A stretch of 64,000 bases of DNA from Sphingomonas endophytica (GCF_014199415.1 NZ_JACIJN010000002.1:62001-126000); one strand, 5' to 3'. Positions 34,766 to 46,073 are shown, numbered from the stretch's first letter. Program-made: numbers and translations. Notes: a model not told the origin generated them from the sequence alone.

Positions 34766-36106
34766 ATGATGGGCTACGAACGCTATCCGCGCGGGACCGA
34801 CCCGAAGCGCGACTATTATGGTCGCAGCGAGACGCAGGACTATGGTCGTGACTATGGCTCTGGCCGCTCCGGCAGCTATTCGAGCGCCCGCGACTATCAG
34901 GCGGCGGGATATTCCGATCGCGACCGGGACGACGACCGCGACTCCCGTGGCGGCTATGGTCAGCAGGACGATCATTCGCAGCGCAGCTATGGCCGCGGCG
35001 ACGACAGCCAGCGCGGCGGCTACGGGCGAGACAGCTACGGGCAGGGCAATTACGGCCAGCGCGAGGGCTATGGTCGCCAGCAGGGCGGCTTCGGCAGCTA
35101 CGATCGCGACCGCGAGGATCGGGGCATGTTCGGCAGCCAGCGCAGCGATAATCGCGATCGCTACAGCGAGCGTTCGGGCGGCGGCTATGGCCAGCAGCGC
35201 TACGGCCAATCATCGGGCTACGGCCAGGGCGGCGAGAACCACGGCAGCTACGGCTCGGACGGGCGGCGCTTCACCGATGTCGGCTCGCATCGCCATGACG
35301 ACGACGACAATTATCGCGGCGGGGCGCAGGGCCGCCATCGCGATCGCGGCGCCAATTACGGCCGCCAGCCGCAGGGCTATGACTATGACGATCGCGGCTT
35401 CTTCGCCCGCGCGGGCGACGAGGTGCGTAGCTGGTTCGGCGACGAGGACGCCGAGCGTCGCCGCGAGGCTGACAGCCGCTATGACGAGCGCTACTACCAG
35501 CAGCAGGGCCGTTCGGACCGCGACGGCGATTATCACAACTGGCGTTCGGGCCAGATCGCCGCGCTCGACCGCGACTACGACGAATATCGTCAGGAAAACC
35601 GCTCGCGCTTCGAGAATGAATTCTCGACCTTCCGCTCGGAGCGGCAGACGCAGCGCGCGTCGCTCGACAAGGTGCAGGAGCATTTCGAGGTCGTCGGTTC
35701 GGACGGCAGCCACGTCGGTACCGTCGACAAGGTGCGCGGTGATCGCATCCTGCTGACCAAGAACGATGTCGATGCCGGTGGGCAGCACCATTCGATCCCG
35801 TCGCGCTGGATCAAGTCGGTCGAGGACAAGAAGGTGACCCTGTCCAAGACCGCCGAGGAGGCCAAGCAGCACTGGCGCAACGAGGAATCGAACCAGGCGA
35901 TGTTCGGTTACGGCGACCGCACCAGCGATCGCGACCGGTCGCAGGGCACGACCGGCACGTCGTCCACGACGCAGGGCGGGGCGACGGCGACCGGTTCGAC
36001 CACGACCGGTTCGACCGCGACCGGTTCGACCAACACGGGTGGGTCGACCGGTACGACCGGTCAGAAGGACACCAACCTCGGCAGCAGCTTCTCCGGCACC
36101 TATTGA
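34766..36106 (+). CDS. Tyr/Gly/Ser/Arg-rich low-complexity protein with PRC/DUF2171-like domain
   Basis: A 446-residue protein. The first 190 residues are low complexity with repeated GYGQ, SYGR and YGRD units. Then come an SWFGDEDAERRREAD segment, a charged helix and a small DUF2171/PRC-barrel-like domain (about 305-360: FEVVGSDGSHVGTVDKVRGDRILLTKND). The tail is Gly/Ser/Thr-rich. The SWFGD motif recurs in sphingomonad surface or stress proteins. The composition resembles prion-like phase-separating proteins. A CAGGAG site lies before the ATG and a strong terminator follows. Function is unknown. Confidence 0.82.
   Translation: MMGYERYPRGTDPKRDYYGRSETQDYGRDYGSGRSGSYSSARDYQAAGYSDRDRDDDRDSRGGYGQQDDHSQRSYGRGDDSQRGGYGRDSYGQGNYGQREGYGRQQGGFGSYDRDREDRGMFGSQRSDNRDRYSERSGGGYGQQRYGQSSGYGQGGENHGSYGSDGRRFTDVGSHRHDDDDNYRGGAQGRHRDRGANYGRQPQGYDYDDRGFFARAGDEVRSWFGDEDAERRREADSRYDERYYQQQGRSDRDGDYHNWRSGQIAALDRDYDEYRQENRSRFENEFSTFRSERQTQRASLDKVQEHFEVVGSDGSHVGTVDKVRGDRILLTKNDVDAGGQHHSIPSRWIKSVEDKKVTLSKTAEEAKQHWRNEESNQAMFGYGDRTSDRDRSQGTTGTSSTTQGGATATGSTTTGSTATGSTNTGGSTGTTGQKDTNLGSSFSGTY
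35989..36033. repeat. 15-bp tandem repeat, three copies
   Basis: GACCGGTTCGACC plus two variable bases, repeated at 35989, 36004 and 36019, encodes TGSTx units in the C-terminal tail of the low-complexity protein. Confidence 0.85.
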
Positions 36107-36153
36107 GCTGGTGCGGCACGCGCTGCCGGACGGTGGCGTGGCTGTGATGGATG

Positions 36154-36182
36154 GCCCCGGACCGGATGGTCCGGGGCTTTTT
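36154..36182 (+). terminator. Rho-independent terminator after the low-complexity protein gene
   Basis: GCCCCGGACC and GGTCCGGGGC form a perfect ten-base stem with a GGAT loop, followed by TTTTT. Confidence 0.93.
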
Positions 36183-36237
36183 CGTGCGCGGCGGCAAAGG
36201 TGGCAATTCGCCGTGCAAGGCCCCACATCGCCTCGGC

Positions 36238-37008
36238 ATGATGTATCCCCGTCGCACCCAATCGCAGATCATCCGCGTCATCGATCTCGAGACCACCGGC
36301 GCCGCGCCGCCCGCGCATGCGGTGTGCGAGGTCGGCTGGCAGGATGTCGCGCTGGGCAATGACGGACGCTGGGAATTGTACGGCGAGGGCGGCAACATCC
36401 TCGTCAATCCCGGTCGTCCGATGCCCGCGGTCACGCAGGCGATCCACCATATCCGCGACGAGGATGTCGCCGAGGCGCCTTGGTGGCACGATGTCGCGCG
36501 GCAGGTGCTCGATCCCTATCCACGCCGCGTGGCGCTGGCGGCGCATCGTGCGGCGTTCGAGGAGCAATTCTGCACGCCGGCGCTGACGCACGGAGCGGAC
36601 TGGATCTGCACGTGGAAATGCGCGCTGCGGCTGTGGCCGGATTCGCCGAGCTATTCGAATCAGGTGCTGCGCTACTGGCGCAAGCCCGCCGGGCTCGACC
36701 ACGAGCGCGGGCTGCCCGCGCACCGCGCCTTTCCGGACGCCTATGTCACCGCGCACCATCTGCGCGACCAGTTGAACGAGGCGTCGGTGACGCAGCTCAT
36801 CCAATGGTCGCGCGAGCCGGGGCTGCTGCCGCGCGTCCGCTACGGCCCCGACCGGGGCAAGGAATGGCGCGAGATCGAGGAGGAGAGTCTCGTCAAGTTC
36901 CTGACCGACCGCGACCCCGATGTCCGCTTCACCGCCGAGACCGAGATGACGCGGCGGCGCGGCGGCGGGCATGTCGGGCGCATGACCGCGCAGGAATTGC
37001 TGCTTTGA
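36238..37008 (+). CDS. DEDDh 3'-5' exonuclease (ExoX/DnaQ-like)
   Basis: A 256-residue exonuclease with motif I VIDLETTGAAPP, motif II around AAHRAAFEEQF and motif III AHRAFPDAYVTAHHL, giving the DEDDh set. A C-terminal extension follows (LIQWSREPGLLPRVRYGPDRGKEW), seen in exodeoxyribonuclease X-like proteins. It probably trims DNA ends in repair. Tandem ATGs at 36238 and 36241 are equally possible; no strong ribosome site is seen. Confidence 0.88.
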   Translation: MMYPRRTQSQIIRVIDLETTGAAPPAHAVCEVGWQDVALGNDGRWELYGEGGNILVNPGRPMPAVTQAIHHIRDEDVAEAPWWHDVARQVLDPYPRRVALAAHRAAFEEQFCTPALTHGADWICTWKCALRLWPDSPSYSNQVLRYWRKPAGLDHERGLPAHRAFPDAYVTAHHLRDQLNEASVTQLIQWSREPGLLPRVRYGPDRGKEWREIEEESLVKFLTDRDPDVRFTAETEMTRRRGGGHVGRMTAQELLL

Positions 37009-37010
37009 TG

Positions 37011-37022
37011 AACCTAGGTCAG
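37011..37022 (+). promoter_or_regulatory. AACCTAGGTCAG motif upstream of the CHASE3-type kinase
   Basis: One base different from the 18587-18598 motif before the RHH kinase. It lies 55 bases before the kinase ATG. Confidence 0.3.
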
Positions 37023-37076
37023 TAACGCTGCATCTTCGGCTGGCGTCGCGCGCCGGCAAGCGATAACGCAAGCGTA

Positions 37077-38585
37077 ATGGCCCAACTGCCTGACGCCGCA
37101 CCGACCAACCGTTCGCTCGCGCGGCGCATGACCGCGTTGATGGCGCTCGGCTTCATCGCGCTGCTGCTCGTCGGCTATGCGGCGGTCCGCGTCATGCAGC
37201 GGAACGAGCTGCACACCGGACTGGTCGAGCACACCTATCAGGTCGAACGCGCGGTGCTGAACGTTCGCCGGCTGGTCGAGGAAAGCGAGGCGGCGCGGCG
37301 CGGGACGATGCTGATCCCCGGCCGCGACGTCACCCGCGCCAACTTTTTCCGCGCCCGCGCGCAGGTGCCGGTCGCACTGGCGCGGATCGACGCGCTGACC
37401 CGCGACAATCCCGCGCAACGCCGGTATCTTCAAGGGCTGCGGCTGCAACTCGGCAGCCTGCTGGCGCGGCAGGACCGGACGCTGGCGTTGCTGGGGCAGG
37501 GCGACCAGCGTGGCGCGATCGTCGCTTATGGCGACGATGCCGAGGTGCGTGACGTGGTGACGATTCGCAACGTGCTCGATCGCATGGCCCTGGTCGAGCG
37601 ACGACTAATGACGCATCGCGACGCCGAACTGCGCGCCAGCCAGCGTGCCTTTTACACCCTGATCGTGCTGGGCGGCGTGGTGCTGGCGGTGGTGGCGGTC
37701 ATCTCGACGCTGACGATTTTGTCCTATACCCGCGATCTGGCCCGGTCGGACGAGGCGTTGCGGCAGCTCAACGCGGGGCTGGAGGACATGGTGTCGGCGC
37801 GCACCGAGGACCTGACGCGCGCCAACGAGGAAATCCAGCGCTTCGCCTATATCGTCAGCCATGATCTGCGTTCGCCGCTCGTCAACGTAATGGGCTTCAC
37901 CGCCGAACTGGAAACCGCCGCGGCGTCGCTGCGCGCGCTGGTCGCGCGCGTCGATGCCGAGGCACCGGCGGTGGCGAGCGAGGAGGCGCGGCTGGCGGCG
38001 ATCGAGGACCTGCCGGAGGCGATCGGCTTCATCCGCACGTCGACGCAGAAGATGGACCGGCTCATCAACGCGATCCTGCAATTGTCGCGGCAGGGACGCC
38101 GCGCGCTGACGCCCGAGAAGATCGACGTCGCCGCGCTGATCGGGCAGATCGGCGGGACGCTGTCGCACCGCCTCGCCGAAACCGAGACCGAACTGACCGT
38201 CGACGGCGTGCTGCCGGGGGTGGTCAGCGACCGGCTGGCGCTCGACCAGATCTTCTCGAACCTGATGGAGAATGCGGTCAAATATCTGCGTCCGGGCGTG
38301 CCCGGCCGGATCACCGTCACCGGACGGCGCGGGCGCGACCGGGTCTTCTACACCATTCGCGACAATGGGCGCGGGATCGATCCGCGCGACCACCAGCGCG
38401 TCTTCGACCTGTTCCGCCGCTCGGGCGCGCAGGACCGGCCCGGCGAGGGGATCGGGCTGGCCACCGTCCGCGCGCTGGTCTTCCGGCTGGGCGGCTCGAT
38501 CGACGTCGCTTCCGAACTCGGGCAAGGGGCGGCGTTCACCGTGTCGCTGCCGCTCGTCCTCGCCAAACAGGAACTCAACCCATGA
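37077..38585 (+). CDS. Membrane sensor histidine kinase with CHASE3-like domain
   Basis: A 502-residue kinase. A transmembrane helix at about 20-38 and another near 193-216 flank a periplasmic helical CHASE3-like domain (HTYQVERAVLNVRRLVEESEAARRG...). HisKA has His262 in FAYIVSHDLRSPL. A phytochrome-type arrangement follows, with an inserted segment between the helices. HATPase boxes are NLMENAVKYL, IRDNGRGID and GEGIGLATVRAL. Its stop overlaps the receiver start by four bases (ATGA), so the cognate partner is clear. Confidence 0.93.
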   Translation: MAQLPDAAPTNRSLARRMTALMALGFIALLLVGYAAVRVMQRNELHTGLVEHTYQVERAVLNVRRLVEESEAARRGTMLIPGRDVTRANFFRARAQVPVALARIDALTRDNPAQRRYLQGLRLQLGSLLARQDRTLALLGQGDQRGAIVAYGDDAEVRDVVTIRNVLDRMALVERRLMTHRDAELRASQRAFYTLIVLGGVVLAVVAVISTLTILSYTRDLARSDEALRQLNAGLEDMVSARTEDLTRANEEIQRFAYIVSHDLRSPLVNVMGFTAELETAAASLRALVARVDAEAPAVASEEARLAAIEDLPEAIGFIRTSTQKMDRLINAILQLSRQGRRALTPEKIDVAALIGQIGGTLSHRLAETETELTVDGVLPGVVSDRLALDQIFSNLMENAVKYLRPGVPGRITVTGRRGRDRVFYTIRDNGRGIDPRDHQRVFDLFRRSGAQDRPGEGIGLATVRALVFRLGGSIDVASELGQGAAFTVSLPLVLAKQELNP

Positions 38586-39034
38586 ACGCGCCGCAATCCG
38601 TCAACATCGTGATGATCGAGGATGACGAAGGTCATGCGCGGCTGATCGAGAAGAACATCCGCCGCGCCGGGATCATGAACCCGATCCGTCACTTCACCGA
38701 TGGTACGACCGCGCTCGACTATATCTTCAACGACACCACCGGTCCGCAGCTCAATGGGCCGGCGCTGGTGCTGCTCGACCTCAACCTGCCCGACATGAGC
38801 GGGACCGATATCCTCGCCAAAATCAAGACCAGCGACGGGCCGGTGAAGCGCACGCCGGTCGTGGTGCTGACCACCACCGACGACAGCCGCGAGATTCAGC
38901 GCTGCTACGATCTGGGCGCCAACGTCTATATCACCAAGCCGGTGAATTATGAGAGCTTCGCGCAGGCGATTCGCCAATTGGGGCTGTTCCTGTCGGTGAT
39001 CCAGGTTCCCGATCTGGGTGACGCGCACGGATGA
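38582..39034 (+). CDS. Single-domain response regulator (phytochrome-partner type)
   Basis: A 150-residue receiver with acidic residues IEDDEGHARLIEKNIRRAG, Asp66 in VLLDLNLPDMSG, Thr in VVLTTTDD and Lys in YITKPVNY. The ALDYIFND insertion and long C-terminus match Rcp1-like regulators served by phytochrome-type kinases. It overlaps both neighbours by four bases. Confidence 0.93.
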   Translation: MNAPQSVNIVMIEDDEGHARLIEKNIRRAGIMNPIRHFTDGTTALDYIFNDTTGPQLNGPALVLLDLNLPDMSGTDILAKIKTSDGPVKRTPVVVLTTTDDSREIQRCYDLGANVYITKPVNYESFAQAIRQLGLFLSVIQVPDLGDAHG

Positions 39035-40062
39035 TCGAGACGCCCCGCATCCTCTATATCGACGATGACGCGGGTATCCGGCGGCTGGTGTCGCGTGCGC
39101 TCGAGCGGCGCGGCTACAGGGTGACGGTCGCCGACGGCGGCGAGGCCGGGGTAGCGCTGGCCGCGGCCGGACCGTTCGATGTCGTCGCGGTCGACCATTA
39201 CATGCCGGGGATCGACGGGCTGGAGACGATGGCGCGACTTTCGGCGCTGCCCGAGGCGCCGGCGATGGTCTATGTCAGCGGGTCGGAGGAGACGCAGGTC
39301 GCGCTGGCGGCGCTGCGCGGCGGGGCGGCGGACTATATCGTCAAGACACCGGGTGACGACTTCTTCGACCTGCTCGACGCGACCTTCCGCCAAGTGATCG
39401 AGCGCGCGCAACTGGCGCGGGCGAAGGCGCGCGCCGAGGACGACCTGCGCGCGAGCAACGCGCGGCTGGAGGCGTTGCTCGCCGAGGTGAACCACCGCGT
39501 CGCCAATTCGCTGCAACTGGTTTCGGCGATGGTGCGGATGCAGTCGAGCGCGCTGACCGACGAGGCGGCGCGTGCCGCGCTGGAAGACACGCAGCGGCGG
39601 ATCAGTGCGATCGCGCAGGTTCACCGGCGGCTGTACACCGGCGACGATGTCGAGAACGTCGACATGTTCGATTATCTCACCCAATTGATCGACGAACTGA
39701 CGCAGACCTGGTCGACCGACGATTGCCCGCGCGCTTTGGTGCTGCACGCCGAGCCATTGCGGTTGCCGACCGATCGTGCGGTGTCGCTGGGGGTGATCGT
39801 TACGGAGCTGGTGAGCAACGCCTGCAAATACGCCTATCCGGCCGGACCGGGCGAGGTGCGCGTGCGGCTGTCGCGTGACGGCGACGAGCGGTTCCGGCTG
39901 ACCGTGGAGGATGACGGGATCGGGCTGGGCGACGCGCCGCCCAAGGGCACCGGCGTGGGGACGCGGCTGATCCGGGCGATGGCGCAAAGCCTCGATTCGA
40001 TCGTCGAATATGATCGCACGCATAGCGGCACGCGCGCGATCGTCGCGGCGGCGGTGGCGTAG
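39031..40062 (+). CDS. Receiver-HWE/HisKA_2 histidine kinase
   Basis: A 343-residue soluble protein. Its N-terminal receiver has Asp55 in VAVDHYMPGIDG; a coiled linker (AKARAEDDLRASNARLE) leads to a HisKA_2 domain with His155 in AEVNHRVANSLQLVSAM, then an HATPase (ELVSNACKYAYP, DDGIGLG, GVGTRLI). Receiver-fused kinases of this class relay phosphate from an upstream system. Four-base overlap with the receiver gene marks a three-gene relay operon. Confidence 0.92.
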   Translation: MIETPRILYIDDDAGIRRLVSRALERRGYRVTVADGGEAGVALAAAGPFDVVAVDHYMPGIDGLETMARLSALPEAPAMVYVSGSEETQVALAALRGGAADYIVKTPGDDFFDLLDATFRQVIERAQLARAKARAEDDLRASNARLEALLAEVNHRVANSLQLVSAMVRMQSSALTDEAARAALEDTQRRISAIAQVHRRLYTGDDVENVDMFDYLTQLIDELTQTWSTDDCPRALVLHAEPLRLPTDRAVSLGVIVTELVSNACKYAYPAGPGEVRVRLSRDGDERFRLTVEDDGIGLGDAPPKGTGVGTRLIRAMAQSLDSIVEYDRTHSGTRAIVAAAVA

Positions 40063-40080
40063 GGGAGGACGACCTCCTAC

Positions 40081-40212
40081 CGTCGCCCCTGCGCAGGCAG
40101 GGGCCTATGTCTGTGTCGTCCGTTGATACGTCTGACACAGGCGAAGTGGCTCATGTGTCAGCTGGCTCGATCCATTCGACAGCCATGGGCCCCTGCCTGC
40201 GCAGGGGCGACG
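40081..40212. repeat. Inverted repeat element A (29-base arms) downstream of metH C-part
   Basis: The left arm (40081-40109) starts CGTCGCCCCTGCGCAGGC and the right arm (40184-40212) is its reverse complement with one mismatch. Each arm also contains an internal GCCCCTGC/GCAGGGGC palindrome. It lies between converging genes. A second copy is at 42929-43022. Confidence 0.85.
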
Positions 40213-40247
40213 GTGGGTTTGGCGGGGTCGTTCTACTTCGAGCGTGG

Positions 40248-42920
<2,673 letters not shown>

Positions 42921-42928
42921 CTAGATCC

Positions 42929-43022
42929 CGTCGCCCCTGCGGAGGCAGGGGCCTATCTCTGGTTCGGCAAACAGTGTCGCTCGTGGAGAGAGACATGGGC
43001 CCCTGCCTGCGCAGGGGCGACG
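42929..43022. repeat. Inverted repeat element B between the two metH parts
   Basis: The left arm from 42929 begins CGTCGCCCCTGCGGAGGC; the right arm (42994-43022) ends GCAGGGGCGACG and matches the right arm of element A exactly over its length. It lies inside the methionine operon, between metH N- and C-parts, and could affect their relative expression. Confidence 0.85.
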
Positions 43023-43026
43023 GCGC

Positions 43027-44073
43027 TTAAGCCGCCATCGTGAACGGCTCCAGCCCGGCGAGGCGGGTGCGCACCGCCGGTACCGCGACCTGCCGCGGGG
43101 CCATGCCGCGGACGTGGTCGGCAATCGCCTTGATATGCGCGGGGGTCGAGCCGCAGCAGCCGCCGAGCACGTTGACCTGCCCCGCGGACGCCCATTCGCC
43201 GACCAGCCCGGCAGTCGTCTCCGGCGCCTCGTCATAGGCGCCGAGTTCGTTGGGCAGCCCGGCGTTGGGGTAGACCATGATGAGCGTATCGCAGAGTTCG
43301 CTCAGCACCTTGACGTGCGGGCGCAATTGCTCCGCCCCGAACGAGCAGTTCAGCCCGATCGTCAGCGGCCGGGCATGGCGCACCGCGTGCCAGAACGCCT
43401 CGACGGTATGCCCGGACAGGTTGCGGCCGGACAGGTCGGTGAGCGTCATCGACAACATGATCGGCAGGTCGCGGCCGAGAGCCTCGCCGGCCTCGATCGC
43501 GGCCATGATCCCGGCCTTGGCGTTGAGCGTGTCGAAGACGGTCTCGATCAGCACGAAGTCCGCGCCGCCCTCGACCAAAGCGTCGATCTGCTCGCGGTAC
43601 ACGTCCTTGAGGTAGTCGAAGTCGATTTCGCGATAGCCGGGATCGTTGACGTCCGGCGATAGCGACAAGGTCTTGTTCGTCGGGCCGATCGCGCCGGCGA
43701 CGAAGCGCGGGCGGCCGTCCTTGGCCTGATATTCGTCGGCAATGCGGCGCGCGAGCTTCGCGCTCTCGACGTTGATTTCGCGCACCAGCCCTTCGGCGCC
43801 GTAATCGGCCTGGCTGATGCGGTTGGCGGAGAAGGTGTTGGTCTCGGCAATGTCTGCTCCGGCCTCGAAATAGGCGCGGTGGATCGCCTCGGGCACCTCG
43901 GGCTTGGTCAGCGCGAGGATGTCGTTGTTGCCCTTCTGGTCGTGACCGAGCGTCAGCGTGCCGGCATAATCGGCCTCCGACAGTTTCCAGTTCTGGATCT
44001 CGGTGCCGAACGCGCCGTCGGTGATGAGGATGCGCTTGGCCGCCTCGGCGTTGAAGATGTCGCGAATGGTCAT
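43027..44073 (-). CDS. metH: Methionine synthase, homocysteine-binding N-terminal part
   Basis: A 348-residue homocysteine methyltransferase domain with ILITDGAFGTEIQ, ETNTFSANRISQADYG, IGLNCSFGAEQLRPH and GGCCGSTPAHI; the three cysteines bind the catalytic zinc. It holds homocysteine for methyl transfer from cobalamin on the C-terminal subunit. Split MetH is found in some alphaproteobacteria. The ATG overlaps the metF stop (ATGA). Confidence 0.95.
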   Translation of the reverse strand: MTIRDIFNAEAAKRILITDGAFGTEIQNWKLSEADYAGTLTLGHDQKGNNDILALTKPEVPEAIHRAYFEAGADIAETNTFSANRISQADYGAEGLVREINVESAKLARRIADEYQAKDGRPRFVAGAIGPTNKTLSLSPDVNDPGYREIDFDYLKDVYREQIDALVEGGADFVLIETVFDTLNAKAGIMAAIEAGEALGRDLPIMLSMTLTDLSGRNLSGHTVEAFWHAVRHARPLTIGLNCSFGAEQLRPHVKVLSELCDTLIMVYPNAGLPNELGAYDEAPETTAGLVGEWASAGQVNVLGGCCGSTPAHIKAIADHVRGMAPRQVAVPAVRTRLAGLEPFTMAA

Positions 44074-45011
44074 GCCGCCGCCCTTTCCTGCGCCGGACGG
44101 GTGCGAACGCCCAGCAGGTGACAGATGGCGAAGCTCAGCTCCGCCTTGTTCATCGTGTAGAAGTGGAGCTGCTTGACCCCGCCGGCATAGAGCTTGCGGC
44201 ACAGTTCGGCGGCGACGGTCGCGGCGACCAGCTGGCGCGCGGCGGGATGATCGTCGAGCCCCTCGAACAGCCGCACCAGCCAGCCCGGCACGTCGGTGTT
44301 GCACATCGTCGCCATGCGCGTGACCCCGGCGAAGCTGCCGATCGGCATGATGCCCGGCACGATCTCCGCATTGATCCCGGCCGCCGCCGCCGCGTCGCGA
44401 TAGCGGAAGAAGGTTTCGGGCTCGAAGAAGAATTGGGTGATCGCGCGGTTGGCGCCCGCGTCGAGCTTGCGCTTGAGATTGTCGAGATCGGCGGCGAGGT
44501 CGGCCGAATTCGGGTGCATCTCCGGATAGGCGGCGACCGAAATCTCGAACGGATGCAGCCGGCGCAGTCCTTCGACCAAAGCGGCGGCATTCTCATAGCC
44601 GCCGGGATGCGGGGCGTAGTCGGCGGCCCCGGCCGGCGGATCGCCGCGCAGCGCGACGATGTGGCGGACGCCCGCCGCCCAATATTCCTGCGCGACCGCG
44701 TCGATCTCCGCGCGCGTCGCCTCGACGCAGGTGAGATGCGCGGCGGCGGGCACCTTGGTCTCGCGCGCGATCCGCGCGACGGTGGCGTGGGTGCGGTCGC
44801 GCGTCGACCCGCCCGCGCCATAGGTCACCGACAGGAAGCGCGGGTTCAGCGGGCAGAGCGTCTCGATCGACTGCCAGAGGTTCTCCTCGGCCTTGTCGGT
44901 CTTGGGCGGCGAGAATTCGAAACTGACCTCCACGTCGCCGCCAACGTCGGCGTAGAGCGGCGCTTCGAGCGCGCGCCGCGCCTCTTCGAGCTGATTGACC
45001 GAGAACGTCAT
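44070..45011 (-). CDS. metF: Methylenetetrahydrofolate reductase
   Basis: A 313-residue FAD enzyme that makes 5-methyl-THF for methionine synthase. Motifs are VSFEFSPPKTDKAEENLW, SVTYGAGGSTRDRT, AHLTCV, IVALRGDPP, GANRAITQFFFE and HFYTMNKAEL. The ATG at 45011 overlaps the regulator stop by four bases, so the start is chosen there. It is central in a tightly coupled methionine operon. Confidence 0.96.
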   Translation of the reverse strand: MTFSVNQLEEARRALEAPLYADVGGDVEVSFEFSPPKTDKAEENLWQSIETLCPLNPRFLSVTYGAGGSTRDRTHATVARIARETKVPAAAHLTCVEATRAEIDAVAQEYWAAGVRHIVALRGDPPAGAADYAPHPGGYENAAALVEGLRRLHPFEISVAAYPEMHPNSADLAADLDNLKRKLDAGANRAITQFFFEPETFFRYRDAAAAAGINAEIVPGIMPIGSFAGVTRMATMCNTDVPGWLVRLFEGLDDHPAARQLVAATVAAELCRKLYAGGVKQLHFYTMNKAELSFAICHLLGVRTRPAQERAAA

Positions 45012-45946
45012 GCCGCCTTCACCTCCCGCACCGGGACGCCCTGTTTGCGCCCGAGCCACAATTTCACCGTCAGTTCGCCGCCCTCAAGCGTCTCGACCCG
45101 CTCCAGCACCAAGCCCACCTTCTCGAACCAGCCCGCAATCTGCGCATCCGCGAAGCCGAGCCGGGTGTGCGCGTCGCGCGCGCGCAACTCCTCGCGATCG
45201 TGGCTCGCGAAATCGGCGATCAGCAACCGGCCATACGCATCCAGCACGCGCGCGGCCTCGGCGATCGCGGCGCCCGGCTGCTGCGCGAAATGCAGGACGT
45301 TGTGGAGGATCGCCACGTCGACCCCGCCATCGGCTACCGGCAAGGCGTAAAGATCCGCTTGCCGCAACTCGGCCTGTTCACCGACCCGTGCACGCGCCAG
45401 TCGCAGCATCTCGCTGCTCTTGTCGATGCCGAGCACATGGGTCGCGGCGGGAGCGAACAATTCGATCATCCGGCCAGTGCCGGTGCCGATATCGATCAAC
45501 CGCCCGAGCGGCGCGGGGCCGAGCAGCGCGCGCATCGCGGCTTCGACCTGGTCCTCCGCGACATGCAGCGAGCGGATCGCGTCCCATTCGCCGGCATGCG
45601 CCTCGAACCATGCCGCCGCCGCGGCGGCGCGATCGGCGCGCACCGCCGACAGTCGTGCGATATCCGCCTCCGCCTCGGCCGCGACGCCATAAGCGTCGAG
45701 CGCCGCCAGCACCGGCATGACGCGTGCGCGTTCACCCAGCGCGACGAACACCCAGCTGCCTTCCTTCCGGCGCTCGGCGAGCCGCGCGTCGCACAGGATC
45801 TTGACATGGCGCGACACGCGCGGCTGGCTTTGCCCCAGCACCTGCGCCAGCTCGCCGACCGACAATTCCATCGTCCCGAGCAGCGCGACGATCCGCAACC
45901 GGGACTCGTCGGCAAGCGCACGGAAGATGTCGAGAGCAAGCTTCAT
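45008..45946 (-). CDS. ArsR-family repressor fused to SAM-dependent methyltransferase domain
   Basis: A 312-residue protein. Residues 1-85 form an ArsR winged helix (FRALADESRLRIVALL, SVGELAQVLGQSQPRVSRHVKIL). Residues from about 130 form a class I methyltransferase with motif I LIDIGTGTGRMIELF, GIDKSSEML and a DVAILHNVLHF motif. No metal-binding ArsR cysteines are seen, so it probably senses SAM or S-adenosylhomocysteine through the C-terminal fold. It heads the metF-metH operon and has a perfect 22-base palindrome just upstream, consistent with autorepression. Confidence 0.92.
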   Translation of the reverse strand: MKLALDIFRALADESRLRIVALLGTMELSVGELAQVLGQSQPRVSRHVKILCDARLAERRKEGSWVFVALGERARVMPVLAALDAYGVAAEAEADIARLSAVRADRAAAAAAWFEAHAGEWDAIRSLHVAEDQVEAAMRALLGPAPLGRLIDIGTGTGRMIELFAPAATHVLGIDKSSEMLRLARARVGEQAELRQADLYALPVADGGVDVAILHNVLHFAQQPGAAIAEAARVLDAYGRLLIADFASHDREELRARDAHTRLGFADAQIAGWFEKVGLVLERVETLEGGELTVKLWLGRKQGVPVREVKAA

Positions 45947-45953
45947 GCGACCA

Positions 45954-45975
45954 CATATAAAGATATCTTTATATG
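45954..45975. promoter_or_regulatory. Perfect 22-base palindrome, likely operator of the ArsR-methyltransferase
   Basis: CATATAAAGAT is followed directly by its reverse complement ATCTTTATATG. It is strikingly AT-rich in GC-rich surroundings and ends seven bases before the regulator ATG, so binding would block transcription or initiation. Confidence 0.85.
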
Positions 45976-45995
45976 GGTCAACGCAGGAGGCGTGA

Positions 45996-46021
45996 TGAAC
46001 CTTTTGCCCGCATGTTTCGTT
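45996..46021 (+). promoter_or_regulatory. Possible EcfG-like promoter TGAAC-N17-CGTT
   Basis: One mismatch from GGAAC; spacing 17 and CGTT intact, about 53 bases before the lipoprotein start. Confidence 0.25.
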
Positions 46022-46073
46022 CGCCTTGCCGCTGCGGCTATTTTGCCCGGGTAACAAAACAGGGAGAAACCCG

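Noticed and set aside
40063..40247. A CRISPR-like array from the repeated GCCCCTGC segments
   Set aside because: Only two arms in inverted orientation; no regular spacer series and no cas genes.
42928..43022. An insertion sequence interrupting metH
   Set aside because: No transposase and no target duplication are seen. The split lies between complete domains, and split MetH occurs in related bacteria.
45947..46073. A SAM or SAH riboswitch before the methionine operon
   Set aside because: The leader before the regulator ATG is only a few bases beyond the palindrome, and no structured aptamer-like region is seen.
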